Origin: Neobacillus niacini NBRC 15566
Lineage (GTDB): Bacteria; Bacillota; Bacilli; Bacillales; Cytobacillaceae
Assembly: GCF_001591505.1 (NCBI RefSeq)
Contig: NZ_BCVA01000023.1
Coordinates: 27,097-91,096, forward strand
Length of the DNA stretch: 64,000 nucleotides
Direction of reading: 5' to 3'
The notes below the pieces were generated by a model. It was not told where the DNA came from. It saw nothing but the letters and a program-made list of their open reading frames with translations, and searched no databases. The translations under genes and the position numbers were made by a program. This document shows positions 1 to 7,801 of this stretch, in pieces (the stretch's first letter is position 1; every line of letters starts with the position of its first letter).

Positions 1-440
1 AAGTGACTGGCAACTCCGCTCTTCATATCAAGGACGCCGCGGCCAAATAACCAATCCCCCGAATCTAAATGTTCTTTAGCAGCATCTGGCAGCTGTTCAG
101 TTTTTAGTGATTCCATAAGTTCATCTGGAAAGCAGGCCTGGTCTTTTAAGTGGTTAAAATCATCAATTCCAACCGTGTCAATATGACCCATCAAAATCAC
201 TGTGCGGTTGCTATTTCCCTTTGTTCCTTTAACAAAAGCAAGAACATTATAACGCTCTTGATCATCATTAAGTGTTTGTTCTAAAACGAGTTGGCTAGGG
301 TTTTGTGAAAAATAGGGCATAGAGGAAATCATAGAATATAAAGACTGAGCAATGGCCTTTTCGCCACTGGTATTGACGATACTTTCAATGTTTACGAGCT
401 GTTTCGTGAATGTCAGCACATCCTCACGACATTGCAACAT
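1..440 (-). CDS. RocB-like M20 family metallopeptidase, N-terminal part (runs off left edge)
   Basis: The reverse strand from an ATG at 440 stays open to the left edge, so only about the first 146 residues are seen. The metal-binding start of an M20 peptidase is visible: MGHIDTVGIDDF (first His/Asp ligands), then SGDWLFGRGVLDMKSG, which carries the bridging Asp. The spacing and the phrase SGDWLFGRG fit the RocB (arginine utilization) branch better than PepT or ArgE. An AGAAGGT ribosome site precedes the ATG. In Bacillus rocB sits with arginine catabolism genes, but its exact substrate is not settled. The C-terminal half is outside the window, so completeness cannot be judged. Confidence 0.75.
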   Translation of the reverse strand, partial: MLQCREDVLTFTKQLVNIESIVNTSGEKAIAQSLYSMISSMPYFSQNPSQLVLEQTLNDDQERYNVLAFVKGTKGNSNRTVILMGHIDTVGIDDFNHLKDQACFPDELMESLKTEQLPDAAKEHLDSGDWLFGRGVLDMKSGVASH

Positions 441-547
441 AGTTCTGACCTTCTTTTCTAGTAAATTAGTATTTTAAAAAAATGTATCTCAGAAGATAAA
501 ACCCGTCAAGTCTTTTAATTTGGGGATAAATTCCATTAAGAACATTA

Positions 548-576
548 TTGCAATTGTGGGAATATTTTTATATAAT
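548..576 (+). promoter_or_regulatory. Sigma-A-type promoter for the first lysine riboswitch operon
   Basis: A -35 TTGCAA (548-553) and a perfect -10 TATAAT (571-576) are separated by 17 bp. They lie just upstream of the lysine riboswitch, which fits a vegetative promoter reading into it. Confidence 0.65.
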
Positions 577-621
577 AGAATTGCTTCGTTAAACTAAATA
601 TAAATCCTCATTTTAAGCATT

Positions 622-805
622 AGATGGGGTAGAGGTCGCGTTTGTTATTAGTATCCTATTTGAGATTCAGTGAAATCTATGAAAATAGGAAAAAGGATCA
701 ATCGCCGAAGCTTCTGAAATCACTTCTTTCAGAAAGCTGGGTCTGCACTCGAATAGGGGCAGAACTGTCACAGTTCCTTGGAATTGTGGAGAACTATCTT
801 CACCA
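622..805 (+). promoter_or_regulatory. Lysine riboswitch (L box) aptamer
   Basis: The conserved landmarks of the L box occur in order: GGGGTAGAGGTCGCG at the 5' side, AAAGGATCAATCGCCGAAG in the middle, GCTGGGTCTGCA, AGAACTGTCA, and GTGGAGAACTATCTTCACC closing P1. A terminator follows directly, so it is expected to act by transcriptional attenuation: lysine binding ends transcription before the ABC transporter. This is the best evidence that the downstream importer handles lysine. Confidence 0.92.
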
Positions 806-829
806 GTGCTAATCGATGAGGGTGTGCAG

Positions 830-864
830 AACACCGTCATATTCATCCAGACGGTGTTTTTTTA
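830..864 (+). terminator. Intrinsic terminator of the lysine riboswitch expression platform
   Basis: Arms AACACCGTC and GACGGTGTT enclose an 11-nt loop, followed by a run of T. It sits between the aptamer and the first gene, as expected for an OFF switch. Confidence 0.88.
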
Positions 865-883
865 TTAACAAGGGGGAATATTT

Positions 884-1675
884 ATGAAAAAATTTGCATT
901 TTTATTAGCAGCAATGATGTTGATTTTATCTGCTTGCGGCACTGAGAAGACAGATGGGGAAAAGGCAGAAAAGGCAAACGGGGGAAAGCATGAGTTAGTG
1001 AAAAAAGGTGCGTTAACATTCTCGATGACAGGACAATATCCACCGTTAAACTTTAAGAAGGACGATAAATTGACTGGATTTGATGTTGAAATTGGAACAG
1101 AAATTGCTAAGAGGATCGGACTTGAAGCAAACCCTGTAACGAATCCATGGGAAACCATTATCCAAGGTTTGAAGGCAAAGAAATATGATGCCATTATTGG
1201 AAGTATGACTGCTACACCTGAGCGTGATAAGCAAGTTGATTTCACTAATCCATATTATCTATCCGGTGCACAGATCTTTGTAGCGGAAGGCAATACGGAT
1301 ATTCAATCAAAGGATGATTTGAAGGGTAAATCGATTGGGGTCATTCAAGCCAGCACATGGAAGGATATGGCTGAAGAATTATCTGATCAAGTAAAAGGCT
1401 ATCCAACAGACGTAAACGCACTTCAAGATTTGGAGCTTGGCCGTTTAGATGCCGTAATCACGGATAAAATTGTCGGTGTTAGTGCACAAAATGAAAAAGG
1501 CCTAAAAATTAAGGAAATTGGCGATTTATTGAATGAAGACCGTGTAAGTGTAGCCGTTGCTGAAGGAAACAAAGAGCTTGCTGATCAAATCAACGAAGCC
1601 ATCCAATCTATGATTGATGATGGTACGTATGAAAAAATCAGTATGAAATGGTTTAATACAAACATTATGGAATAG
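884..1675 (+). CDS. Amino acid ABC transporter substrate-binding lipoprotein (lysine-type)
   Basis: A 263-residue SBP_bac_3 family receptor. The N-terminus is a lipoprotein signal with lipobox LSAC (Cys18), so the mature protein should be anchored to the outer face of the membrane. Family marks include FSMTGQYPPLNFKKDDKLTGFDVEIGTEIAKRIG and GSMTATPERDKQVDFTNPYY. It is the first gene of a three-gene operon (receptor, permease, ATPase) behind a lysine riboswitch. Polar amino acid uptake is certain at family level; lysine (or a lysine analogue) is inferred from the riboswitch. The ATG has a GGGGGAATATTT ribosome site. Confidence 0.9.
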   Translation: MKKFAFLLAAMMLILSACGTEKTDGEKAEKANGGKHELVKKGALTFSMTGQYPPLNFKKDDKLTGFDVEIGTEIAKRIGLEANPVTNPWETIIQGLKAKKYDAIIGSMTATPERDKQVDFTNPYYLSGAQIFVAEGNTDIQSKDDLKGKSIGVIQASTWKDMAEELSDQVKGYPTDVNALQDLELGRLDAVITDKIVGVSAQNEKGLKIKEIGDLLNEDRVSVAVAEGNKELADQINEAIQSMIDDGTYEKISMKWFNTNIME

Positions 1676-1697
1676 TAAGATTGAAAAAAATACTTTC

Positions 1698-1732
1698 GTG
1701 TAAGCACCTAATGTGGGTGCTTGCACTTTTTT
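1698..1732 (+). terminator. Intra-operon hairpin after the receptor gene
   Basis: Arms GTGTAAGCACC and GGTGCTTGCAC are followed by six T. It lies between receptor and permease and probably lets only part of transcription through, giving more receptor than membrane components. Confidence 0.7.
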
Positions 1733-1751
1733 AAAGAAGGAGGTACACATT

Positions 1752-2435
1752 GTGGTTTTTATTGAAAATATCATGAGTATTTTTAGTGAACATGGAATTG
1801 CTTTTTTGAAAGCTTCTTGGATGACGATCTCCATAACGGCAATCTCGCTATTATTTGCGATGGTGATTGGCTTAATTTTTGCGGGCTTTAAGATTTCCTC
1901 TAGTAAAATACTCAATTGGATTGCGGATATCTACATTGGTATTATTCGTGGAACGCCTCTCATTGTTCAGATTATGTTCCTTTATTATGGACTTGCCAAT
2001 ATCGTGAACCTAGACAGCTTCACGGCAGGAGCTCTGGCATTAGGTGTTCATACTGGAGCCTACATTGCTGAAATTTTTAGAGGAGCTGTGCAATCCATTG
2101 ATCGTGGACAGATGGAAGCGGCTAGGTCACTCGGAATGCCCTACTCTCTCGCGATGAGGAGAATTATTTTCCCACAAGCTTTCAAAAGAGCAATTCCATC
2201 TTTAGCAAATCAGTTTATTATTGGCTTAAAGGATTCTTCCCTTGTTGCCTATATTGCCGTAACAGATCTATATAACACAGCTCTTAGTGTCCAAGGTGAA
2301 AACTATATGCCTTTTGAAACGTATTTTGTTGTAGGGGTTTATTATTTGATCATTGTCTTGATTTTCACATGGGTTGCAAATCGAATTGAAAAGAAAATGG
2401 ATGTCAGCAAACCTAAGGAGGGCGTAATTGCATGA
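1752..2435 (+). CDS. Amino acid ABC transporter permease (HisM/GlnP type)
   Basis: The reading frame is open from 1713, but an AAGGAGG ribosome site 8 bases before a GTG at 1752 marks the likely start (227 aa, [11 protein letters not shown]); earlier codons lie in the hairpin. It is a hydrophobic membrane protein with the polar-amino-acid permease motif [16 protein letters not shown] and an EAA loop ([22 protein letters not shown]) that contacts the ATPase. It would form the channel of the riboswitch-controlled importer. The stop overlaps the ATPase start by four bases, indicating translational coupling. Confidence 0.9.
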   Translation: MVFIENIMSIFSEHGIAFLKASWMTISITAISLLFAMVIGLIFAGFKISSSKILNWIADIYIGIIRGTPLIVQIMFLYYGLANIVNLDSFTAGALALGVHTGAYIAEIFRGAVQSIDRGQMEAARSLGMPYSLAMRRIIFPQAFKRAIPSLANQFIIGLKDSSLVAYIAVTDLYNTALSVQGENYMPFETYFVVGVYYLIIVLIFTWVANRIEKKMDVSKPKEGVIA

Positions 2436-3154
2436 TTGAAATTAGCAATCTTTCAAAATCCTTTGGGAAGCTCGAAGTATTAAAAGATATAAACTTACGT
2501 GTACACGAGAAAGAAGTAGTTGTTCTGATTGGTGCCAGTGGTTCTGGTAAAAGTACGCTGCTTCGCTGCCTGAATTTTTTAGAAGTGGCAGAACGCGGTG
2601 ACATTGTTATCGATTCCGAAAATATAGACCTAGCAAAAACAAACTTAAATAAGGTAAGAGAAAAGGTAGGGATGGTGTTTCAGCATTTCAATCTTTTCCC
2701 ACATAAAACAGTCATAGAAAATATTATCGAAGCACCGATTTTTGTAAGAAAAGAAACGAAGGAAAGAGCGAGTTCAAAAGCAATGGCGCTTCTGAAAAAG
2801 GTAGGCTTAGAGGATAAAGCGAATTACTATCCTGAACAATTATCGGGCGGACAAAAACAGCGGGTGGCAATTGCGAGAGCATTAGCAATGGAACCAAAAG
2901 TGATGCTTTTTGATGAGCCGACTTCAGCATTGGATCCTGAGCTTGTTGGTGAAGTGCTGCAGGTAATGAAGGATCTGGCACGTGACGGGATGACGATGGT
3001 GATTGTCACACATGAAATGGGATTTGCGAAAGAAGTGGCGGACAGGGTCATTATGCTTGCAGACGGAAATATCATTGAAGAAGGACATCCAAATGATATC
3101 TTTGCCAATCCCATACATGAACGTACGAAAAGGTTTTTAAACCAAATATTATAG
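2432..3154 (+). CDS. Amino acid ABC transporter ATP-binding protein (GlnQ type)
   Basis: A 240-residue ATPase with Walker A GASGSGKS (residues 34-41), Q-loop [13 protein letters not shown] signature [15 protein letters not shown], Walker [13 protein letters not shown] and switch His in VTHEMGF. All catalytic elements are intact. The length and the H-motif context are typical of the polar amino acid subfamily. It is the last gene of the lysine-riboswitch operon and is followed by a terminator. Confidence 0.92.
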   Translation: MIEISNLSKSFGKLEVLKDINLRVHEKEVVVLIGASGSGKSTLLRCLNFLEVAERGDIVIDSENIDLAKTNLNKVREKVGMVFQHFNLFPHKTVIENIIEAPIFVRKETKERASSKAMALLKKVGLEDKANYYPEQLSGGQKQRVAIARALAMEPKVMLFDEPTSALDPELVGEVLQVMKDLARDGMTMVIVTHEMGFAKEVADRVIMLADGNIIEEGHPNDIFANPIHERTKRFLNQIL

Positions 3155-3162
3155 AATGTAAC

Positions 3163-3197
3163 AAAACCTGCCTTTGGAGTATGCTAGGCAGGTTTTT
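3163..3197 (+). terminator. Terminator of the first amino acid ABC operon
   Basis: Arms AAAACCTGCCT and AGGCAGGTTTT with a 12-nt loop and a T run. It separates the plus-strand operon from the convergent rsbP. Confidence 0.85.
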
Positions 3198-3222
3198 TAT
3201 CTTTTTATTAAATATGAAATTT

Positions 3223-4431
3223 TTATTTTAAGTCAACAAGAATAAAGGTTTCATCATCGCTCTTAAAATCTACCTTTTTTTCATTATTTAGACACTGTAA
3301 AATTTCCTGTTTCAGTTGAAATAAAGGTAATGAGACTGTTTTCCTTACTAATGGAGCTAAATAGTTTGAAATAAGTGGATCAACACCATCTGTATAAAGG
3401 AGCAGTCTGCCTCCCTTTTTGTATGTAAAGGTATTTGTTTTAAATACAACACCCTCAAATGTTCCAAGCGGCGGGGCTGTAGAAGATAATTCATATTGTG
3501 TTCCATTAGGATCCTGCCATAAAGCAGGCGGATGACCCGCATTAGCATAATCAATTTTTTGTCTTTCAGTATCGATTAATAAATAGATAGCGGTAGAATA
3601 ATGCCTAGCCTCCTCATTGTTATCAAACAATTTGTGAAGGTGGCTATCTAATTCTTTCATTACAAGATCAACAGGAACTCCTGCTGAAATTAATCTTTGA
3701 AACAGAGAATGAAGAGTCATTGTGATTAAAGCGGAAGAAATTCCATGGCCCATCACATCAAGCAAAATGATTCCATAGCGATTTTGGTCAATTTGATAAA
3801 TCCCGTAGATATCACCGGATAATTCACCAGAGGCATTATAGAATACTTCCATTTGAACCTTATCATTGTTAATCGGATCGGTTAATGATGTTTCTTGAAT
3901 GATTCTAGCCAGCTCTAACTCTTTCTGTGTTTCTATTTTATATTTTTGATTTTGTTGGTTCAGTTCAAGTAATTCTTGTTTTTGGATTTCCAGCTTCTTA
4001 AGGGTAGTCTCTAATTCAGTGATCGCTTTATGCTTTGCTTTTAACGCTGCTTCGGTTTCCTTTTTTGCTAAAAGCAATTCATTTTCAAACTCGTTTCTTT
4101 TACGCATTGGTATAATAATACATTCCAATACTGTTCTCTCATTTACTTTCCTTAGCAGAGCGTTGATAAGAACGGGAATTTCTTCTCCGTTACCGGCCTC
4201 GAGTGAAATATACATTTCCTCTACCCGCTGTTCAAGTTTAACAAGTGGAAAAAAATAAAACTGTGAAAACAGACGGGCTGGGACAGTGAGGATAGAATTG
4301 ACATGTTGTCCTATTAAGGAATCATGGCTGTAATTGAGTATCTTGAGCAAAGTTTGATTCATTTCTAAAATAAAACCATCTTCTGACAGCGTGAGAAATC
4401 CACAAGGTGCATGATTCAACTGTTCGTCCAT
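3223..4431 (-). CDS. rsbP: PAS-domain PP2C phosphatase RsbP (sigma-B energy stress)
   Basis: 402 residues, matching the usual RsbP length. An N-terminal PAS domain (about 1-115, LTLSEDGFILEMNQTLLKILNYS) is followed by a coiled coil (about 120-190, rich in E/K/L) and a C-terminal SpoIIE/PP2C phosphatase domain with metal-binding LDVMGHGISSAL and LYTDGVD. In B. subtilis RsbP dephosphorylates the anti-anti-sigma factor RsbV when cellular energy falls, releasing sigma-B. The start overlaps the rsbQ stop as TAATG, so the pair should be translationally coupled, and a GAGGAG site lies inside the end of rsbQ. Order and lengths match the known rsbQ-rsbP operon. Confidence 0.9.
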   Translation of the reverse strand: MDEQLNHAPCGFLTLSEDGFILEMNQTLLKILNYSHDSLIGQHVNSILTVPARLFSQFYFFPLVKLEQRVEEMYISLEAGNGEEIPVLINALLRKVNERTVLECIIIPMRKRNEFENELLLAKKETEAALKAKHKAITELETTLKKLEIQKQELLELNQQNQKYKIETQKELELARIIQETSLTDPINNDKVQMEVFYNASGELSGDIYGIYQIDQNRYGIILLDVMGHGISSALITMTLHSLFQRLISAGVPVDLVMKELDSHLHKLFDNNEEARHYSTAIYLLIDTERQKIDYANAGHPPALWQDPNGTQYELSSTAPPLGTFEGVVFKTNTFTYKKGGRLLLYTDGVDPLISNYLAPLVRKTVSLPLFQLKQEILQCLNNEKKVDFKSDDETFILVDLK

Positions 4432-5282
4432 TAAAGAGGAACTCCTCTACCCACTGGGCTGCCTTCTACAGATACAGAGGCTTCGTTCAGATATTGGGTG
4501 ATTAGGCGAATAGTCTCCTCGGGATGACTCATATGCGGGCAATGTCCAGTTGCCTCCATTATTTTTAACATACTATTAGGAAGTTGACGATGAATATACT
4601 CTCCTACTTCTAATGGAGCAATAATATCATTTGAACACTGTAAAATAAGTGCTGGTACTGTTACCTTTTTTAAATCGGAGCGGTTATCGGCAAAAAAAGC
4701 AGCCTCTGCAAATTCCCGTGCAATAATAGGGTCAGTGGTACAAAATCGTTCTTCCAGTTGAAGTTTAACCTCTGGCAGCTCAGGATTATTGGTTACCACC
4801 TGGGAAAAAACATTTGCCCAACCTATGTAATTTTTCTCCATCATATCAATTAAGCCTAAAAGTTCCTCTCTTTCAAAGCCGCCGTAGTAATTCGGAGGAT
4901 CATTTAGGTAGCATGGAGAAGGTCCGATCATAACGAGATGAGAGAAGTACTCAGGATGACTCAATGATGCCAGCATACCAATCATGCTCCCAACAGAGTG
5001 GCCAACAAATACGGTGTCTCTTAAATCTAAGGCTGTGCAAACATCAAGTACATCTTGTGCGTAGCCAAGAAGACTACTATATCGTTTCGAATCATAAGCA
5101 TGTATGTCGGAACGACCTAAACCTACGTAATCGAATAAAATGACTTGGTAATCTTTTTCAAATGCCTCGGCAACTGCCTTCCAAACAGTTTGGTCACAGC
5201 CAAAGCCAGGGGCAAAAATGATTGATTGTTTACCTTTACCTTTAATCTTCACATTATTCCGAAATATAATGTCCTGATCCAT
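4431..5282 (-). CDS. rsbQ: Alpha/beta hydrolase RsbQ, activator of RsbP
   Basis: 283 residues with an alpha/beta-hydrolase fold. The nucleophile elbow GHSVG places Ser at 96, the acid is Asp219 (CSND) and the base His247 (ATGHCPH); this is the same triad numbering as B. subtilis RsbQ. RsbQ is required for RsbP to respond to energy stress, probably by supplying a small hydrophobic ligand to its PAS domain. It is the upstream gene of the rsbQP operon. The C-terminus is slightly longer than in B. subtilis because the frame runs into the rsbP ribosome site. The start has a GGAGC site. Confidence 0.9.
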   Translation of the reverse strand: MDQDIIFRNNVKIKGKGKQSIIFAPGFGCDQTVWKAVAEAFEKDYQVILFDYVGLGRSDIHAYDSKRYSSLLGYAQDVLDVCTALDLRDTVFVGHSVGSMIGMLASLSHPEYFSHLVMIGPSPCYLNDPPNYYGGFEREELLGLIDMMEKNYIGWANVFSQVVTNNPELPEVKLQLEERFCTTDPIIAREFAEAAFFADNRSDLKKVTVPALILQCSNDIIAPLEVGEYIHRQLPNSMLKIMEATGHCPHMSHPEETIRLITQYLNEASVSVEGSPVGRGVPL

Positions 5283-5600
5283 CCTGATGCTCCTTTCTAT
5301 TATTATATCTATCTATCATATCACTTATATCCAAAAAATGGGGTTTTCTCTTATAGTACTTAAGACCTTTTAATTAGTGTTATATTAAACTTGTTTTTCA
5401 TCAATCTAATGTTATTGCATATTTTAAAAGCGTAGCGAGTGCTTGATTTAATAATGAACAGCTGTATTACTAACAAAGAAAGTGATCTTTCAGCTGCAAT
5501 GGCGTTTAAATTTGTCGCTGGAGCAAAATGATAATTTTACAATAAGGGTAATGATAACTAATAAAAAAACAAAATATTACAAAAAATTACAAAATTAGAG
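5283..5600. other. Intergenic region upstream of rsbQ and of the c-di-GMP riboswitch
   Basis: AT-rich DNA between divergent transcripts. It must hold the rsbQ promoter on the minus strand, but no box strong enough to call was seen. No ORF or convincing RNA was seen apart from the promoter and riboswitch listed next. Confidence 0.4.
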
Positions 5601-5601
5601 G

Positions 5602-5630
5602 TAGATTTAGGAAATTAGACCTTGTATAAT
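5602..5630 (+). promoter_or_regulatory. Probable promoter of the c-di-GMP riboswitch transcript
   Basis: A perfect -10 TATAAT (5625-5630) with an extended TG motif lies 24 bases before the aptamer. The -35 (TAGATT, 17 bp upstream) is weak, which fits an extended -10 promoter. Confidence 0.5.
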
Positions 5631-5653
5631 GATGACAGATAGTTAAATAGACT

Positions 5654-5732
5654 TAGGGCAACCTATCTGAAAGGATACGGACGCAAAGCTAAAGGGGCTA
5701 AAGTAAATACATGCTATGCCAGCCAGTTGCGA
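5654..5732 (+). promoter_or_regulatory. Cyclic-di-GMP-I (GEMM) riboswitch
   Basis: The hallmarks of the class are present in order: GGGCAACC, the GAAA tetraloop in CTGAAAGG, GGACGCAAAGCT with the ligand-contacting G, GGGGCTAA, and GCCAGCCAGTTGC closing P1 (GCAAC with GTTGC). An intrinsic terminator follows, so it should control read-through into the secreted coiled-coil gene. The class binds cyclic di-GMP; whether binding turns the gene on or off cannot be read with confidence here. Confidence 0.9.
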
Positions 5733-5738
5733 AAATGA

Positions 5739-5775
5739 AAAGGCCCTTTCTTTTAAACCATGGGTCTTTTTTTGT
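5739..5775 (+). terminator. Terminator of the c-di-GMP riboswitch
   Basis: Arms AAAGGCCC and GGGTCTTT with one G-U pair, followed by a long T run. It ends 37 bases before the start codon of the next gene. Confidence 0.8.
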
Positions 5776-5811
5776 TGTCTAAATTAGAAGAAAAAGGTTG
5801 AGAGGAGTGCT

Positions 5812-6507
5812 ATGATGAAAAAAGTTTTCTCGATTTTATTTTCTGCTGCCCTATTCTTATGGGCAGGGTCACCTGCTTTCGCGGCTGAAGAAGATAATGT
5901 TCAAAAAGCAATTGAATTAATCGAAAAGACAAACATGGAAATCGATGAAAAAATTGCAAAAGCAGTGAAAAAGGCTGATAAATTGCAGGCTGATTACCTT
6001 CTTGATGTACGTAAAATTGAAGAGGGAGATCAAGTAGTCAAATTAAAAGGGGAAAAAGAAAAAGTTTTGTCTGACTTAGCAGCAGCTCAAAACGATACGA
6101 AAAAGCAAGAGGAACAAAACAAAAAATTAAATGAAATAAATACAAAACTTGAAATTGAACAAGCAAAAATTGATAGTAAAATGATAGAGATCAACGACGA
6201 CATATTGAAAGCCACCCTTCAGCTAGTAACAGCAGAAGAAAAGGATTCAAAAAAAATAGAAGAAAAGATTAGTAAACTAAATGAGAAGTTAAATGAGAGG
6301 TCGGAAAAGTATCAAGAAAAAACACAAAAGTATACGAGCGACCTTGAAGACGTCATCACTGACGTTTATGATGAAACTCTTAAGATGTCAGCAGAAACCA
6401 TTAAAAAAGCTGCTGAAAAGGGTGTTCAAGCTGAATGTCACTGGAAGCTGGTGCGTTTTGCTGATAAATGGGTATGGATTGATCCGATAAGAGTAGTGGG
6501 CTGTTAA
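5812..6507 (+). CDS. Secreted coiled-coil protein under c-di-GMP riboswitch control, function unknown
   Basis: 231 residues. A clear Sec signal peptide (MMKKVFSILFSAALFLWAGSPAFA) precedes a long Lys/Glu/Gln-rich helical body (about 30-205) with heptad-like patterns, predicted coiled coil. The C-terminal 24 residues break the pattern: they are aromatic (HWKLVRFADKWVWIDPIRVVGC) and contain both cysteines, so they may be a folded tail or anchor. No enzyme motif is visible and I do not recognise a named family. The riboswitch suggests a role in the motile-to-sessile switch, for example at the cell surface; that is inference. The ribosome site AGGAG allows either of two adjacent ATG codons. Confidence 0.75.
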   Translation: MMKKVFSILFSAALFLWAGSPAFAAEEDNVQKAIELIEKTNMEIDEKIAKAVKKADKLQADYLLDVRKIEEGDQVVKLKGEKEKVLSDLAAAQNDTKKQEEQNKKLNEINTKLEIEQAKIDSKMIEINDDILKATLQLVTAEEKDSKKIEEKISKLNEKLNERSEKYQEKTQKYTSDLEDVITDVYDETLKMSAETIKKAAEKGVQAECHWKLVRFADKWVWIDPIRVVGC

Positions 6508-6545
6508 TTTTAAACTAACAATCCAACATAAATGTATTGTACAAT

Positions 6546-6573
6546 AAAAACGAGTTCTAAATTGAACTCGTTT
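6546..6573 (+). terminator. Terminator after the coiled-coil gene
   Basis: Arms AAAACGAGTTC and GAACTCGTTTT with a 6-nt loop and T run. It lies before the HD-GYP start and may insulate or attenuate it. Confidence 0.85.
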
Positions 6574-6597
6574 TTATCTGTTGTAAGGTGGGATACC

Positions 6598-7509
6598 ATG
6601 AAGGGCTTTTCGATTGGAAAAAAGGGTTCTTTTCTAGAAACAGTGAAATTTGAAAATAATTTAGAGTTTAATTTAGTTTCTCGTGGGGATGGTGTCGAAA
6701 TATTACATCAAACCATTGAAGAGGGAAAATTATTCTACATCTATCCCAGCGATAACGTAAATGCATTGGAGTTTTATTTTATATTATCCGGCCAAGTCGT
6801 TTGTGAGTTTGATAATAGTAAGCATATTTTAAGTCCGGAAGATTATTTTACTGCAAGAGGACTGGATGAACCAATTTATTTTACTGCCCTTTCGAAAGTA
6901 AGCCTGCTATGTGTTTTTACGGAACAAACCTTTGTTCATATTAGTAAGGACATATCCTCCCTTATGGAAATTACGAAACAAGTAGAATTAAAAGATAGAT
7001 ATACTCATAAGCATAGTGATCGAGTGGCAAAGTACTCTGTAAAAATAGCTAAAAAGTTACAACTAGGAAAAGAACAATTAGAGAATTTAACCGTGGCAGC
7101 TGTGCTCCATGACATTGGCAAAATTCATGTACCAATTGAGATTTTAAATAAACCTGGACATTTAACGGATGAAGAATTTAGAATACTCAAGAAACACCCT
7201 GTAGATGGTGCAGAGATGGTAAGGAGTTCTTATTATAAAGAACTTGCGCCCATTATTGAACAGCATCATGAAAGGTTAAATGGCACTGGCTACCCATATG
7301 GATTAAGAGGAAATGATATTCTTTTGGAGGCAAGAATCATTGCTGTAAGTGATACATTCGATGCTATGACAGAAGATCGAGCATATAGAAAAGCGTTTAA
7401 AGAACAGATTGCAATAGATGAACTTAAGAAACTAGCTGGCTCTCATTATGATAAGGAAGTAGTGTGGGCGTTCGAACAAATATTAAAAGAAGAAGGAAGA
7501 ATTAACTAA
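6598..7509 (+). CDS. Cupin/HD-GYP domain protein, probable c-di-GMP phosphodiesterase
   Basis: The frame is open from 6532, but those codons lie in the preceding terminator. AAGGTGGG before the ATG at 6598 marks the start (303 aa). Residues about 15-120 resemble a cupin-like sensor (LEFYFILSGQVVCEFDNSKHILSPEDYF). Residues about 130-300 are an HD-GYP domain with intact HDIGK (near 170), HP and HHERLNGTGYP (near 223-233), the combination seen in active c-di-GMP hydrolases. There is no membrane segment, so it is cytosolic. Its position next to a c-di-GMP riboswitch gene suggests one signalling module, although a terminator separates the two genes. Confidence 0.85.
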   Translation: MKGFSIGKKGSFLETVKFENNLEFNLVSRGDGVEILHQTIEEGKLFYIYPSDNVNALEFYFILSGQVVCEFDNSKHILSPEDYFTARGLDEPIYFTALSKVSLLCVFTEQTFVHISKDISSLMEITKQVELKDRYTHKHSDRVAKYSVKIAKKLQLGKEQLENLTVAAVLHDIGKIHVPIEILNKPGHLTDEEFRILKKHPVDGAEMVRSSYYKELAPIIEQHHERLNGTGYPYGLRGNDILLEARIIAVSDTFDAMTEDRAYRKAFKEQIAIDELKKLAGSHYDKEVVWAFEQILKEEGRIN

Positions 7510-7610
7510 TCTATTGATAATTTTTCTATTGGACGAGCAATTTTCAATTTCTACTTTTTGTGAAGTTCCTTTTAAAGATGGAACTCTTATTTGAAATGTC
7601 AAAGATGAGG

Positions 7611-7643
7611 AGAGTAAATGGAGTAATCCATTTACTCTCTTTT
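7611..7643 (+). terminator. Terminator downstream of the HD-GYP gene
   Basis: Perfect arms AGAGTAAATG and CATTTACTCT with an 8-nt loop, followed by TCTTTTGT. Confidence 0.75.
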
Positions 7644-7663
7644 GTCTTTAAGGAGGAAATAAC

Positions 7664-7801
7664 ATGTTTAATAATGTCCGTCTGCTTTATGTTTTTGCAT
7701 TTTTATCAAGTATCCTTTTCATCCTTTGTTTAAGAAAGGACGTTCCTGCAAGTATAGTGCTAAATCTGGACAATTGCCTTCCACTATTTCCGTTACAATA
7801 A
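7664..7801 (+). CDS. Possible small membrane peptide (45 aa)
   Basis: An ATG at 7664 with a near-perfect ribosome site (AAGGAGGAAATAAC) opens a 45-residue frame. The first 24 residues are strongly hydrophobic (VRLLYVFAFLSSILFILCL), like a single membrane segment, with RK immediately after. The last 83 bases overlap the 3' end of the opposing FAD oxidoreductase. I do not recognise the peptide. The ribosome site is much better than expected by chance, but the frame could still be fortuitous. Confidence 0.35.
   Translation: MFNNVRLLYVFAFLSSILFILCLRKDVPASIVLNLDNCLPLFPLQ

Noticed and set aside
865..1245. 126-residue minus-strand ORF under the first receptor gene
   Set aside because: It lies antisense to a clear transporter gene with a riboswitch and has no ribosome site; shadow frame.
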